A stretch of 64,000 nucleotides of DNA from Chloroflexota bacterium (GCA_016887485.1 CP069394.1:1426001-1490000), one strand, 5' to 3'. Counted from the first letter of the stretch, positions 14,787 to 24,131 are shown. The notes: generated by a model from the letters alone, not told the origin. A program made the numbers and translations.

Positions 14787-16487
14787 ATGAAATTGTCATT
14801 ACAATCCATCCAACGCTATTTCAGGGGAAAGTTTCGCTCGGATCTTTCCGCTGGTCTGACCGTTGGGATGGTTGTGATCCCCCAGTCCATGGCCATAGCC
14901 GCCATTGCTGGGGTTAATCCCCTTTATGGGCTTTATACCGCCATCATCCCGACCATTATCGGTGCAATATTTGGCAGCTTTCCATACCTTGTCACCGGCC
15001 CGACTAACCCAACCGCACTGGTTACCGCAAGCGTCCTGCTGGCATACGCAGATCGGCCGGATTACCTGGAATTTGTTCTGGCTGTGGCCGTTCTGGCGGG
15101 GGTATTCAAGCTTCTGTTTGGCCTCTTCAAGATCGCCAGAATCAGCCGGTACATTTCCAATTCGGTTTTGGTTGGTTTTCTCTCCGCTGCCGGCGTGCTG
15201 ATCATCGCCAACCAGCTGGGGAACCTGGTGGGCCTGACACTAGAACGTTCGAGCGGCGCTTGGGGAATTCTAAAAAGCTTATTAATCAACATACAGGACG
15301 TCCATCTCCTTTCTCTGGCGGTCAGCCTGATTGCCATTGCCCTGATGATCCTGATCCGGGCGATCAATCCCAAGCTGCCCGCCGCCCTGGCAACCATCGT
15401 GTTTGTTTCACTGCTGGCACACTTGCTGAACTGGAACAGTCTGGGAGTTCGGCTGGTGGATGATGTTGGGCTGCCCCAACACCTCGCCATCCAGTTGCAT
15501 GTTCCAAATATCACACTGGAAAGCATCACAGATTTGCTCATTCCCAGCGCGGCTGTTGCTTTGTTTGGGTTGATGGAAGCCGTTTCGATCACAAAAGCGA
15601 TGAGCCAGATGACCGGTGACCCACTCGACCCTTCCAAGGAGATGATCGGTCAGGGGCTGGCATCAACGGTCGGTGGTTTCTTCCTTTGCATCCCCTCATC
15701 CGGTTCACCATCCCGAACCGTGATCAATGTCGTCAACGGCGCAAAGACTAAAGCCTCAGCAATCATTAGCGGCTTGAGCGTCTGGATCTTTATCCTGCTC
15801 TTTTCACGCCTAATCGGATACATCCCGATTCCGGCCCTGGCAGGGGTGGTGGTTGTTTCCTCCGCCTCACTCATCAACCCGGACCTCATCAAAATGACCT
15901 GGCAGAGCCGGTTGAACAGCCGAATCGTGCTATTGGTCACCTTCACCTCGTCCCTGGTACTGCCGCTTGAATATGCGATCTTCCTTGGCATTCTCTCCAC
16001 CATTCTGATGTATCTAGGAGAGAGCAGTCATGTGAACCTTACCTATATCCTGGAAGATGAAAATGGTCAGTTCATGGAACTTCCGATGGATACCATCAAA
16101 GAGAAAAAGCCAGAGATTGCCATTGTGAACATTGAAGGTGATCTCTATTTTGCGGCCGTGGAAGAGCTTCAGGACCAGATCAACCGAATTCTGGATTCTG
16201 GCCTAAAGGTGTTGATCCTCCGCTTCCGCCGAACCCACCTGCTGGCCAGCACAGGGATCATGGCACTGGGCCATCTCATCAAATCCGCCCGTGAAAAAGA
16301 TGTGGAGGTCTTATTCTGCGGCGTCCATGATGAAATCCGAGAAACACTAAAATCCTCCGGCATCCTCGAATCCATTGGTCAGAGCCGCATCTTCATTGCC
16401 AACGATCAGCTCTTCACCTCCGCCCAAAAAGCATTAGTCGAAGCCAAAGCCCTTCTGCATCAGGAAGAATCCAACAAGGAATCATAA
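14787..16487 (+). CDS. SulP family anion/dicarboxylate transporter with STAS domain
   Basis: The protein has 566 residues. The first 400 hold 11-14 membrane helices with the SulP start (RSDLSAGLTVGMVVIPQSMA) and the motif LYGLYTAIIPTIIGAIFGS. Residues about 445-555 form a cytoplasmic STAS domain (IAIVNIEGDLYFAAVEELQ). SulP carriers move sulfate, bicarbonate or, for DauA, C4-dicarboxylates. Malic enzyme begins 2 bases after the stop, so the two are co-translated, which favours malate or another C4-dicarboxylate over sulfate as cargo; that is inference. No sulfate assimilation or carbonic anhydrase gene is nearby. Confidence 0.88.
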   Translation: MKLSLQSIQRYFRGKFRSDLSAGLTVGMVVIPQSMAIAAIAGVNPLYGLYTAIIPTIIGAIFGSFPYLVTGPTNPTALVTASVLLAYADRPDYLEFVLAVAVLAGVFKLLFGLFKIARISRYISNSVLVGFLSAAGVLIIANQLGNLVGLTLERSSGAWGILKSLLINIQDVHLLSLAVSLIAIALMILIRAINPKLPAALATIVFVSLLAHLLNWNSLGVRLVDDVGLPQHLAIQLHVPNITLESITDLLIPSAAVALFGLMEAVSITKAMSQMTGDPLDPSKEMIGQGLASTVGGFFLCIPSSGSPSRTVINVVNGAKTKASAIISGLSVWIFILLFSRLIGYIPIPALAGVVVVSSASLINPDLIKMTWQSRLNSRIVLLVTFTSSLVLPLEYAIFLGILSTILMYLGESSHVNLTYILEDENGQFMELPMDTIKEKKPEIAIVNIEGDLYFAAVEELQDQINRILDSGLKVLILRFRRTHLLASTGIMALGHLIKSAREKDVEVLFCGVHDEIRETLKSSGILESIGQSRIFIANDQLFTSAQKALVEAKALLHQEESNKES

Positions 16488-16489
16488 TC

Positions 16490-17851
16490 ATGTCACCTCA
16501 ATTCCCTCACCAACCCAGCCCGGAAGAAATCGAAAAACTACTGGCCAAAGCCAGCCAACCCGCCCAGGACGCTATCCGGTTGCATGAATACTTCCGGGGC
16601 AAGATGAGCACCCTTCCGAAATGCCCGGTGGAGCAAATTGACGACTTTTCCATCTGGTATACACCGGGTGTGGCAGCGCCCTGCAAGGAAATTGCGCAGC
16701 ATCCCGAACGGGTCTATGACCTGACCAATAAAGGCAACCTGATCGCCGTTGTCAGTGACGGCTCACGGGTTTTGGGCCTGGGTGATATCGGCCCGGAAGC
16801 AGGACTGCCTGTGATGGAAGGGAAAGCCATGCTGTTCAAATATCTGGGCGGCGTGGATGCCGTCCCGATCATGCTGGAGCCGTCCGACCCGGAACCCTTC
16901 ATTGAAACGGTCCTGCGGCTGCAGCCCGGCTTTGGCGGCATCAACCTGGAAGACATCAGCCAGCCCAAATGTTTTGAGATTCTGGACCGCTTACGCGGGG
17001 AAGCACGAATCCCGGTTTGGCATGATGACCAACAGGGCACTGCAACGGTCACGCTGGCAGGGCTGATGAACGCCCTCAAACTGGTCGGCAAGGACAAAGG
17101 TGATATCCGCATCACTTTCGTGGGCAGCGGCGCGGCCGGTGTGGCTTGTTCCAGGCTGATCTTCGCCTGGGGCGTGGACCCGGCCAAGGCCACCATGGTG
17201 GATGTCCGCGGCATCCTCGGCAAACACCGGAACGACTTCCCCGAAAATACCCCCCAACACCATTTATGCCAGGTCACCAACCAGGAGGGCCGTGAAGGCG
17301 GGATTGAAGCCGCCCTGCAAGGCGCTGATGTAGTCATCAGCTATTCCCAGCCCGGCCCGGGCGTGATCCTGCCGGAATGGATCCGGGGGATGGCGGCTGA
17401 CCCAATCGTCTTCGCCTGTGCCAACCCAGTGCCTGAGATCTGGCCCTGGGAGGCGCAAGCCGCCGGGGCAGCCGTGGTTGCGACAGGGCGCTCCGACTTT
17501 CCCAACCAGGTCAATAATTCACTCTCCTTCCCCGGAATTTTCCGGGGTGTTCTGGATGTGCGTGCCAGCACGATCACCGATGAAATGTGCTTCGCTGCGG
17601 CGAAAGCCCTGGCCGAAGCGGTGGGTGACTCACTGGACGGTGAACACCTCCTGCCACGAATGATGGATATGGAAATCTATCCCCTCCAGGCAGCGGCTGT
17701 GGGGCTAAAAGCCCAGGAACAGGGTATAGCCAGTCTGAAATCCTCCCGAAGCGAACTGCTGAATCGGGCGGAGTACATGATCGGTCTGGCCCAATCGTCA
17801 ACGGATGTATTGATGGAAGCCCATTGCATCCCACCTTTTCCAGAGAACTAG
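16490..17851 (+). CDS. NAD(P)-dependent malic enzyme
   Basis: The 453 residues fit the short bacterial malic enzyme form without the phosphotransacetylase tail. Motifs include IWYTPGVAAPC (catalytic Tyr), VMEGKAMLFKYLGG (catalytic Lys), INLEDISQPKCFEI and WHDDQQGTA (metal-binding acids), and FVGSGAAGVACSRLI (dinucleotide-binding loop). It converts malate to pyruvate, CO2 and reduced cofactor in the cytoplasm. The AAGGA site lies inside the end of the SulP gene, with 2 bases between stop and start, so expression is linked. Together the two genes make a plausible malate import and decarboxylation route. Cofactor preference cannot be read safely. Confidence 0.93.
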   Translation: MSPQFPHQPSPEEIEKLLAKASQPAQDAIRLHEYFRGKMSTLPKCPVEQIDDFSIWYTPGVAAPCKEIAQHPERVYDLTNKGNLIAVVSDGSRVLGLGDIGPEAGLPVMEGKAMLFKYLGGVDAVPIMLEPSDPEPFIETVLRLQPGFGGINLEDISQPKCFEILDRLRGEARIPVWHDDQQGTATVTLAGLMNALKLVGKDKGDIRITFVGSGAAGVACSRLIFAWGVDPAKATMVDVRGILGKHRNDFPENTPQHHLCQVTNQEGREGGIEAALQGADVVISYSQPGPGVILPEWIRGMAADPIVFACANPVPEIWPWEAQAAGAAVVATGRSDFPNQVNNSLSFPGIFRGVLDVRASTITDEMCFAAAKALAEAVGDSLDGEHLLPRMMDMEIYPLQAAAVGLKAQEQGIASLKSSRSELLNRAEYMIGLAQSSTDVLMEAHCIPPFPEN

Positions 17852-17916
17852 TTTTATTAATTGAACATTGCAGTAAAATAAAGACTGCTGAAATCATATC
17901 AATTTTAGGAGGCCTT

Positions 17917-18435
17917 ATGGCAGGCAAAAAAAGCAGACAAATGAATCTCCCCTTACTACTCCCCCTTGCAGGGCTGATCATTGAAATCATCGTTTACCTG
18001 ATCCTCATTTCATACAACGTTGAGATTTCACCATCCTTGATGTTCTTCCTGCTCTTGATTGGCGGTCTTTTGGCCTATCAAGTTATCCTACAGATCATCC
18101 AGGTGATCAAAATCAATATAGCTGTCAACAAATCGGATAATGTCAAAACACTGGTTGAATCTGGTCAGGGCATTGAAGCGATCAAGGTTTGGAAGAAGAA
18201 TCTCCTGATTCTCCCTCGCGATCAATATCTTGAGACGCTGAATGAAGTGGTGAACACCTATCAAAAACTGGATATGCCCAATGGTGTCAAAGCCGCCCAG
18301 GATTTGATCAAGCACAGCCATGAATTCTTTGACATGGTCAATAGCGCCGATAAAGCCACCCCTGAAGTCCGACAGCAATGGCGTGAGAAATCCAATTCTC
18401 TGCGCAAAATGGTCAAGGATCTACCTGAATCATAG
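17917..18435 (+). CDS. Two-helix membrane protein of unknown function
   Basis: The ATG at 17917 has TAGGAGG upstream, which fixes the start; an open frame from 17824 is not needed. The 172 residues begin with a basic stretch, then two membrane helices (about 8-30 and 35-60). The rest is a cytoplasmic helical segment (KTLVESGQGIEAIKVWKKN, then NEVVNTYQKLDMPNGVKAAQ) that looks like one or two TPR-like helical hairpins. No enzyme motif is visible. It lies 65 bases after malic enzyme and 53 bases before another unknown membrane-anchored gene, all on the same strand. Confidence 0.7.
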   Translation: MAGKKSRQMNLPLLLPLAGLIIEIIVYLILISYNVEISPSLMFFLLLIGGLLAYQVILQIIQVIKINIAVNKSDNVKTLVESGQGIEAIKVWKKNLLILPRDQYLETLNEVVNTYQKLDMPNGVKAAQDLIKHSHEFFDMVNSADKATPEVRQQWREKSNSLRKMVKDLPES

Positions 18436-18488
18436 CGAAACTCTTTTAGACTAACAAAATAACGACCGCCCCCGATAGAAAGGTCCAT

Positions 18489-19502
18489 ATGCCCCAACCG
18501 AATCTGACGTTTTTTACTGAACTCGACAGTGAGCATTTGACGGCCTTATTCAGCGATTCCACAGTGATCAAAACACTGAAATCCCTGCATGCTGCCGTCA
18601 GTTTGGGTGTGCTGGATCTTTCTGATGAACGGGCGAAAGTGGTCAGGAAGCTTAACAAAGCTAAAATTCCGGTGATTGCCTGGCTGTTATTACCGAAATC
18701 TGAGGGTTATTGGTTCAATACTGGTAACTACCCCCAGGCAATTGCCCGATATCACGCCTTCACTGAGTGGACCCAGGCGCATAAACTGGACTGGACCGGG
18801 ATTGGGCTCGATATCGAACCGAATATCAATGACTTCATCCAACTCAAGGATAGAGAACAGGCTGGGAAATTCGCAGTAACCCTTTTCCACCGTTACAGAG
18901 ACCGCCGACATGCCGAAAAAGCCCGCCAAGCTTATCAAGGACTGGTGGATCAGATCCATGCAGATGGTTATCCCGTGGAGAGTTACCACATCCCCTTGAT
19001 TGCTGAAGAACGACGTGCCCAGGCCACTGTGCTCGGACGGACTGCCGGTCTGGTGGATGTTGAAGTGGATCGTGAAGTGCTGATGCTCTATTCCAGCTTT
19101 CTGCGGCCCAATGGCGATGCCGTCCTCTGGAGTTATGCCCCGGAAAGCGATTCGGTAGGCGTCGGCAATACCGGGGGCGGCGTGGATATCAACAACCTGC
19201 TAGATATTCCCCCACTCACCTGGGAGGAGTTCTCCCGCGACCTGCGGATCTGCGTTACCCACCAAAAACCGATCCATATCTTCTGTCTGGAAGGCTGTAT
19301 CGCTCAGGGATTCCTCTCCCGGCTGATGGATTTTGACTGGGACGAACCTATCGCCCCTCCGGTCGGCACAAAAAAGGTGCGCGCCATCCGAACTGGGATG
19401 GCAACCGGATTGTGGCTGCTTGAGCGGCCCTGGGTGATCCTGCTCAGCCTAGCAACCCTGATTGGGCTCGGGTTCCTTTTCCACCAAAATACGAAAAGAT
19501 AA
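18489..19502 (+). CDS. Hypothetical protein with TIM-barrel-like features and C-terminal membrane anchor
   Basis: I do not recognise a named family for this 337-residue protein. AAAGG precedes the ATG. Strand-like segments (LGVLDLSD, IPVIAWLLLP, WTGIGLDIEPN, ESYHIPLI, DVEVDREVLMLYSS) follow the rhythm of a glycoside-hydrolase-like barrel, and GLDIEPN resembles the acidic end of a barrel strand in such enzymes. A membrane helix at about 310-330 (WVILLSLATLIGLGFLF) anchors the C-terminus. No signal peptide is seen, so the main domain is probably cytoplasmic. Catalytic activity is not claimed. Confidence 0.6.
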   Translation: MPQPNLTFFTELDSEHLTALFSDSTVIKTLKSLHAAVSLGVLDLSDERAKVVRKLNKAKIPVIAWLLLPKSEGYWFNTGNYPQAIARYHAFTEWTQAHKLDWTGIGLDIEPNINDFIQLKDREQAGKFAVTLFHRYRDRRHAEKARQAYQGLVDQIHADGYPVESYHIPLIAEERRAQATVLGRTAGLVDVEVDREVLMLYSSFLRPNGDAVLWSYAPESDSVGVGNTGGGVDINNLLDIPPLTWEEFSRDLRICVTHQKPIHIFCLEGCIAQGFLSRLMDFDWDEPIAPPVGTKKVRAIRTGMATGLWLLERPWVILLSLATLIGLGFLFHQNTKR

Positions 19503-19788
19503 TCCCACAGTCAAAACCATAGTATGCCTGATTATGGGTTTCCATTGCTATGATTAAAAGAAATAAACCTCAAGAGGACCGGCCAATGAGCGTTCATTAA
19601 TTCCCATATCTTCATGACGATTACCTTAATTCCCCGGGATTGATGAATGCCCTGATGCAGCGCTGTGTCCTGCGTTTTTTCCAGCTCTAAATTAAAACAT
19701 TCGTACTGCCACGTAGAATTGGCACGGATTTTCCAGCATTTTCCTTTCCGGTGGATAACACCTATTCATAACATTTAAAAGGACCAGA

Positions 19789-20757
19789 ATGAAAGTACAA
19801 CTTATACCTTTTGATTTCGAACGAGATTTCCTCCGCGTTCGTGATTTCCTCTCCCAAACCTATGGCCATTACGGTCACTCGATGAACTGGCGTATCGAGC
19901 GCTGGGAATATGCCTTTGGGTTCTTGGCGCCCTGCTTCGCCAACATTCGTGAGGACCCGCCCAGTCAAGAGTCCGTGAATCGGGCTTTACAGTTCATGAA
20001 CGACCATACCGGGATTTGGGAAACGCAAACAGGCGAGATCGCCGGGGTGGTGTGCATCGAGCATGCCGACCGGACCCATTCCTCCTTTGGCCAATTCTTC
20101 ATCCAGCGCCATCCCGACCATCTGGACCTGCTTCCTGAAATGTTGGATTACGCTGAAAAATATTTAACAAATCCGGACAACGGCCAGTTATACATTTTTG
20201 CCGATCCTGAAGATCGAGATCTGGTCAGCTTGATTGAACAACGCGGCTTTATCAGCAATCCAGATTGGCCTGCCAATGAGAGTGAGTTTGACCTGGTGAA
20301 ACAAGCCTTGCCCCCTGCCCCCAACTTACCGGAGGGATTCAGGCTCCAATCCATGGCAGACGATAACGACCTGGCGAAACGCTGTGAGATTTTTGGCCGG
20401 GGGTTCAATCACCCTGACCCGCTTGAATGGCCGTCTGTCCTGTCATATGAGCATCTGCAAAAGGCGCCTGATTACCGCCCTGCGCAGGATATCGTCGTCA
20501 CGGCGCCAGATGGTCAATTCGTAGCTTTCAGCCTGATCTGGTATGACGCGCCAAACAAGCTCGCAATTTTGGAGCCGGTGGGCACACACCCGGATTTCCG
20601 GCGGAGAGGATTGGCACGGGAGGCAATCTACGAGGGTATGCGGCGGGTGAAGAAACTGGGCGCAGAGAAGGTGATCGTAGGATCAGATCAACAGTTTTAT
20701 AAAGCTATCGGATTTTCTGTAGTCGAAACACGGATAAAATTTAAAAAGGTTTACTGA
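19789..20757 (+). CDS. GNAT family acetyltransferase, probably tandem-domain
   Basis: The 322 residues are long enough for two GNAT folds. The C-terminal half has the acetyl-CoA pocket motif (THPDFRRRGLAREAIYEGM) followed by EKVIVGSDQQFYKAIGF. The N-terminal half shows a weaker pattern (GEIAGVVCIEH, then LYIFADPEDRD and LIEQRGF). AAAGGA precedes the ATG. These enzymes transfer an acyl group from CoA to an amine; the substrate is unknown. The gene stands alone and ends in a terminator, with 286 bases of mostly non-coding sequence before it. Confidence 0.8.
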   Translation: MKVQLIPFDFERDFLRVRDFLSQTYGHYGHSMNWRIERWEYAFGFLAPCFANIREDPPSQESVNRALQFMNDHTGIWETQTGEIAGVVCIEHADRTHSSFGQFFIQRHPDHLDLLPEMLDYAEKYLTNPDNGQLYIFADPEDRDLVSLIEQRGFISNPDWPANESEFDLVKQALPPAPNLPEGFRLQSMADDNDLAKRCEIFGRGFNHPDPLEWPSVLSYEHLQKAPDYRPAQDIVVTAPDGQFVAFSLIWYDAPNKLAILEPVGTHPDFRRRGLAREAIYEGMRRVKKLGAEKVIVGSDQQFYKAIGFSVVETRIKFKKVY

Positions 20758-20764
20758 AGGTTGG

Positions 20765-20801
20765 AAAATCCCTGGAATTAGCAAATCCAGGGATTTTTTT
20801 T
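20765..20801 (+). terminator. Intrinsic terminator after the acetyltransferase
   Basis: Perfect 12-base arms (AAAATCCCTGGA / TCCAGGGATTTT) around a 9-base loop end in a run of eight T. Confidence 0.92.
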
Positions 20802-20838
20802 GATCATTTTCTCTTATTAGCCGGAATTGGTAAAACCG

Positions 20839-20856
20839 TTTGATATAATTATCAAA
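20839..20856. promoter_or_regulatory. Palindrome overlapping a TATAAT box
   Basis: The arms TTTGATA and TATCAAA flank TAAT, and a TATAAT lies at 20844-20849. This sits about 190 bases before the TPR-like gene at 21040. It could be an operator over a promoter, but the -35 region is poor. Confidence 0.3.
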
Positions 20857-21039
20857 TGTTATTTGCATAAATAACCCATTATGAGTTTTATTATTGATTT
20901 TTATTAATTATCCGCCATTAAATAAACTACACCTAACAATATTATCAAATGGACTACGACCAATAAAGCCCTTCACATCCTGTAACTGTAAATATATTTG
21001 TCTCTTCTTCAAACACTCAATGTTAGAAAGGAATTTCCA

Positions 21040-21789
21040 ATGACCGAAGAATTCGTCCATATGTTTAACAATGCTATGCAAGAGTGGGATGAAGCAGTAA
21101 AACAGCAGGATATGAATAAGTTTAATAATACAATCTCATTCATGCTCATGGCTATTAAGAAAGCGCCGGAGCCCAACGCTATTATTCATTCAAACTTAGC
21201 AATGATTTATTATGATGCTGCGATTTGCCAGGCTCAACAACCAGGCAGACGAGTTGAAAAGATGGCCGAGAATTTAATCAACAAGGCAATTAACGAAGCT
21301 AATACTGCCTTAAAAATCGAGCCCCTTTCCTTTAATTCGCAACTGGTGAAGACCTATATCGCCGCAGACAATATCCTTCATATTCCCGGCGGAGCATCCA
21401 ACCTGGTCCCAAAGAACGGCTTATCCGCTGCAGGTGTCACAGAATTTTTTGTCAGAGCAGGATCAATGGGTGTTGCGGCCAGCAAGGTGGGGGTGTCACA
21501 AGCCAAATTTAAGAGTGAAGTAAAACGCCTTCTTGAAATTTTCGATAGTCTATTTAGCGAATATTATTTGCAAGCAACAGACTACATTGATTACTCAAAC
21601 CGGCTCTTCTCAATCGCAGACTTTTGTACTAACAGCAAATTAGCTGGAGCAAAGGATATATTTACCAGCCTGATGAATGTCGTTGTTGACGATTTGAAAT
21701 ATGACGACCTGACCGAAGAAGACAAGAACTTGGTTGAACAAGAAGTGTATCGAATCCGAGCTCTTGCTGAAGGTCGTCTAATGATGTAA
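21040..21789 (+). CDS. Hypothetical helical, TPR-like protein
   Basis: The ATG at 21040 follows AGAAAGGA; a TTG further up at 20998 is a weaker choice. The 249 residues are almost all helical. The first 110 resemble TPR-type helical pairs (NNAMQEWDEAVKQQDMNKF, HSNLAMIYYDAAICQAQQ, INKAINEANTALKIEPLSFN). No membrane helix or enzyme motif is seen. The gene and its neighbour at 21831 have lower GC than the flanks, which hints at acquisition. It may be a scaffold protein working with that small protein. Confidence 0.65.
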   Translation: MTEEFVHMFNNAMQEWDEAVKQQDMNKFNNTISFMLMAIKKAPEPNAIIHSNLAMIYYDAAICQAQQPGRRVEKMAENLINKAINEANTALKIEPLSFNSQLVKTYIAADNILHIPGGASNLVPKNGLSAAGVTEFFVRAGSMGVAASKVGVSQAKFKSEVKRLLEIFDSLFSEYYLQATDYIDYSNRLFSIADFCTNSKLAGAKDIFTSLMNVVVDDLKYDDLTEEDKNLVEQEVYRIRALAEGRLMM

Positions 21790-21830
21790 GCCCACCAATA
21801 ATTTCATAACATTAAATATAGGAGTCTGAC

Positions 21831-22067
21831 ATGGCAAACACACTTATCCTTGTTGATAGACGTGATTACCCAATTAAAAAAGTGACCGCAACTTTAGAAT
21901 GGAGAGGTGGTGGGTATGATCACGTATGGGTTGACGATTCTGGAAGAGGTCAATTTTCCGGAACAGGGACCATAGTCATAATAAAAATACCAGGTGACTC
22001 CACACCATGCTATCAAACTGTTAACGGCTCATCAACCGTAATTGGAAAGTTTGATAAGAGTCATTAG
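21831..22067 (+). CDS. Small hypothetical beta-rich protein
   Basis: The ATG at 21831 has TAGGAG at good spacing, and the 78-residue frame is intact. The product looks beta-rich (TLILVDRRDYPIKKVTATLEW, then DHVWVDDSGRGQFSGTGTIVI) with many glycines and one cysteine, and no signal peptide or membrane segment. It starts 41 bases after the TPR-like gene and shares its low GC, so they probably form a two-gene unit. I do not recognise the family. Confidence 0.6.
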   Translation: MANTLILVDRRDYPIKKVTATLEWRGGGYDHVWVDDSGRGQFSGTGTIVIIKIPGDSTPCYQTVNGSSTVIGKFDKSH

Positions 22068-22132
22068 ACTCTACCAAGTGTATAACGCACTTGTGAATAA
22101 TTCTGGACATACTTTTTTGCATAAATTGACAA

Positions 22133-22579
22133 TCAGGGCAAATAATTGGCTGCTTGTAGAAATGCCACCGTTTTTTGACATCGTTCATCTGAAAAGAAAC
22201 GATTAAGAGCCTGTTCAAATACCGACCCAGATTCACTGATTCCTGCAAAGAGAGTCAACGAGGATTGAAATTTCATTGTATCGGGCTGACCAAAGATGGA
22301 AAATGCAGATGAACTATCCCCTGCAAGCAGAACCGCCACACATTTACGCAGGCGCGATCCCAATAAAGGATGTTTCAGATAGGCCTGGGCTTCCTCAACA
22401 CTTTTGATGGCGTATAGTCGTGAAGTGGGACTAAAACCCAAACCGGTCACCTGCGGAAAGACAAACCACATCCAATGGGTGCGTTTTCGGCCCGAGCGCA
22501 GCTCAGCCAGCACCTCGGTGTAAACCGGTTCCTGTGCAGTTACAAAACGTTGAAGATCAAAGCTATCCAACTGAGACAT
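22133..22579 (-). CDS. DUF1810 family protein
   Basis: The 148 residues match DUF1810 through FVTAQEPVYTEVLAELRSG, then KRTHWMWFVFPQ, SRLYAIKSVEEAQAYLKHP and the C-terminal DTMKFQSSLTLFA with the RCQKTVAFL end. Members are small cytoplasmic proteins of unsettled function. The ATG at 22579 has a GGGGTGGG stretch upstream; another ATG at 22597 would add six residues. The gene is oriented against the small protein at 21831 and follows no obvious partner. Confidence 0.85.
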   Translation of the reverse strand: MSQLDSFDLQRFVTAQEPVYTEVLAELRSGRKRTHWMWFVFPQVTGLGFSPTSRLYAIKSVEEAQAYLKHPLLGSRLRKCVAVLLAGDSSSAFSIFGQPDTMKFQSSLTLFAGISESGSVFEQALNRFFSDERCQKTVAFLQAANYLP

Positions 22580-22690
22580 CTGCCCACCCCATGCCAATTT
22601 TCGTCATTCTAAATCAAACCCGGCCAGCATACTCCTGAAAAGGACGTGGCGCTGGCCGGGATGTTGATATCCTAAGCAGATAAAATCCGA

Positions 22691-24103
22691 TTAAGCTTCT
22701 TTCTGCTCCATAGCATTGAATGCCTCTTGCTTCTCCTGATGAAGCAGCAGAACATCGTCCTGGACTTTCTTCAAGTATTTCCCGCGTAAGGGGAACCAAA
22801 TCAGAATAATCGCACCAAGTATACAAGCCGCACCCGGGATAACCCCAGCAAAGATTTTCATACCTTGAATCGCCTCAGCCGGCTGATTGAGGATGATCTC
22901 ACCTTCATTAGAAGCACGGGTGAGGAAATTGGTCGTTTCCAAAATAAAGGGGATGATCCAAATCGCAATGGACTGCGCTGGTTTGGTGATCAAGGCATTG
23001 ACGCCAAAAAAAGCGCCCTCCCGCCGAGCCCCGGTACGCAGCTCATCTTCATCAGCAACCTGGGCAAAAAGGACATTGGTCAACGTCTGCGGGCCGGAAA
23101 GCCCAAAGCCCGCCAGGGCGATACAGACCGGAATCAGCGATTTTGGCACTATGGCAATCGCCATCAACCCAATTCCCGCCAGAACTAATAAGAACTGTTG
23201 GGCTCCCACTACCCCTAACCACTTTCGGAAATAGGTTGTGAGCGGGATCCCGATGATGAGCGGCACAAACAGGAAAACCAAAAGCTGCATCGCCGGCCAC
23301 TGCAGCACATAATCCGCCAGATAATAAATCGAACCCAGGATGAGTGAACTCATCAGGATCGACATAAAGTTCTCCGAGACGAGGACCAGGAAAGACTTGC
23401 TGGTGAAGGTAAATTTGATCGCATCCCACAAGGGCACATCCTTGTCCATCGTGACAAATTCACGCCGCTCTTTGACCTTGAAGGTAGTGAGCATGATCAG
23501 CCCCGCGCTGATGATAGCAACAATCACCATCGCAATATAAAGCGGCATAAGGGAAGTATCCCCAGTCTTGGGGCGTACCATATCAGGGATGAGAAAGCCC
23601 AACAAGGTCCCCAGCATCCCAAAGAGTGAACTGGAAATCTGCAGGCCATTGCGCTGCGCATCCGACTCAGTCACTTCCGGCAGAAGTGCAGAATAGACCA
23701 GGCCAACGATGGTATAGCAGGTGTCATATAGCAGCATTGTCACCAGCATCCACCAGAAAAGGGCCTGTTGGCCGGCTTGCGGAGGCGCAAACCAGACCAG
23801 AACAAAGGTCAGGGCCAGGAAAGGCGCAGTGTATCGCATATAAGGGATGCGCCGGCCTTTCTTGCTGCGGGTGCTGTCGGTGATATAACCAAAGAGCGGG
23901 TCATTGAATGCGTTCCAGATCGCATAAATCGTCGCTGCGATGCCGATCCAGGTGGCGTTGAGCCCCAGGTAATCCTGGTAAAAGATGGTCAACAGCCCGC
24001 CATAAATGCCGGAGATCAATGACGTTCCCAGGGCAGCTAAGCCCCAATGGACTTTATAACTTAGACTGAGCTTTTTCGGTGCATGTACAGTATGTTCTGA
24101 CAT
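22691..24103 (-). CDS. GPH-family glycoside/sugar:cation symporter
   Basis: The 470 residues hold about twelve membrane helices. The loop after helix 2 (NDPLFGYITDSTRSKKGRR followed by IPYMRYTAP) is the signature of MelB-type glycoside-pentoside-hexuronide symporters. AGGAGAGAG precedes the ATG. These carriers import sugars or glycosides with Na+ or H+ through the cytoplasmic membrane. The gene follows a ChbG-type deacetylase by 28 bases, so both are likely to act on the same amino-sugar glycoside. The exact sugar is not readable. Confidence 0.88.
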   Translation of the reverse strand: MSEHTVHAPKKLSLSYKVHWGLAALGTSLISGIYGGLLTIFYQDYLGLNATWIGIAATIYAIWNAFNDPLFGYITDSTRSKKGRRIPYMRYTAPFLALTFVLVWFAPPQAGQQALFWWMLVTMLLYDTCYTIVGLVYSALLPEVTESDAQRNGLQISSSLFGMLGTLLGFLIPDMVRPKTGDTSLMPLYIAMVIVAIISAGLIMLTTFKVKERREFVTMDKDVPLWDAIKFTFTSKSFLVLVSENFMSILMSSLILGSIYYLADYVLQWPAMQLLVFLFVPLIIGIPLTTYFRKWLGVVGAQQFLLVLAGIGLMAIAIVPKSLIPVCIALAGFGLSGPQTLTNVLFAQVADEDELRTGARREGAFFGVNALITKPAQSIAIWIIPFILETTNFLTRASNEGEIILNQPAEAIQGMKIFAGVIPGAACILGAIILIWFPLRGKYLKKVQDDVLLLHQEKQEAFNAMEQKEA

Positions 24104-24131
24104 CTAACTCTCTCCTCTTTGATGCTTATGA

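Noticed and set aside
19589-19603. In-frame TAA after four codons as a recoded codon
   Set aside because: TAA is not used for selenocysteine or pyrrolysine, so recoding is not credible.
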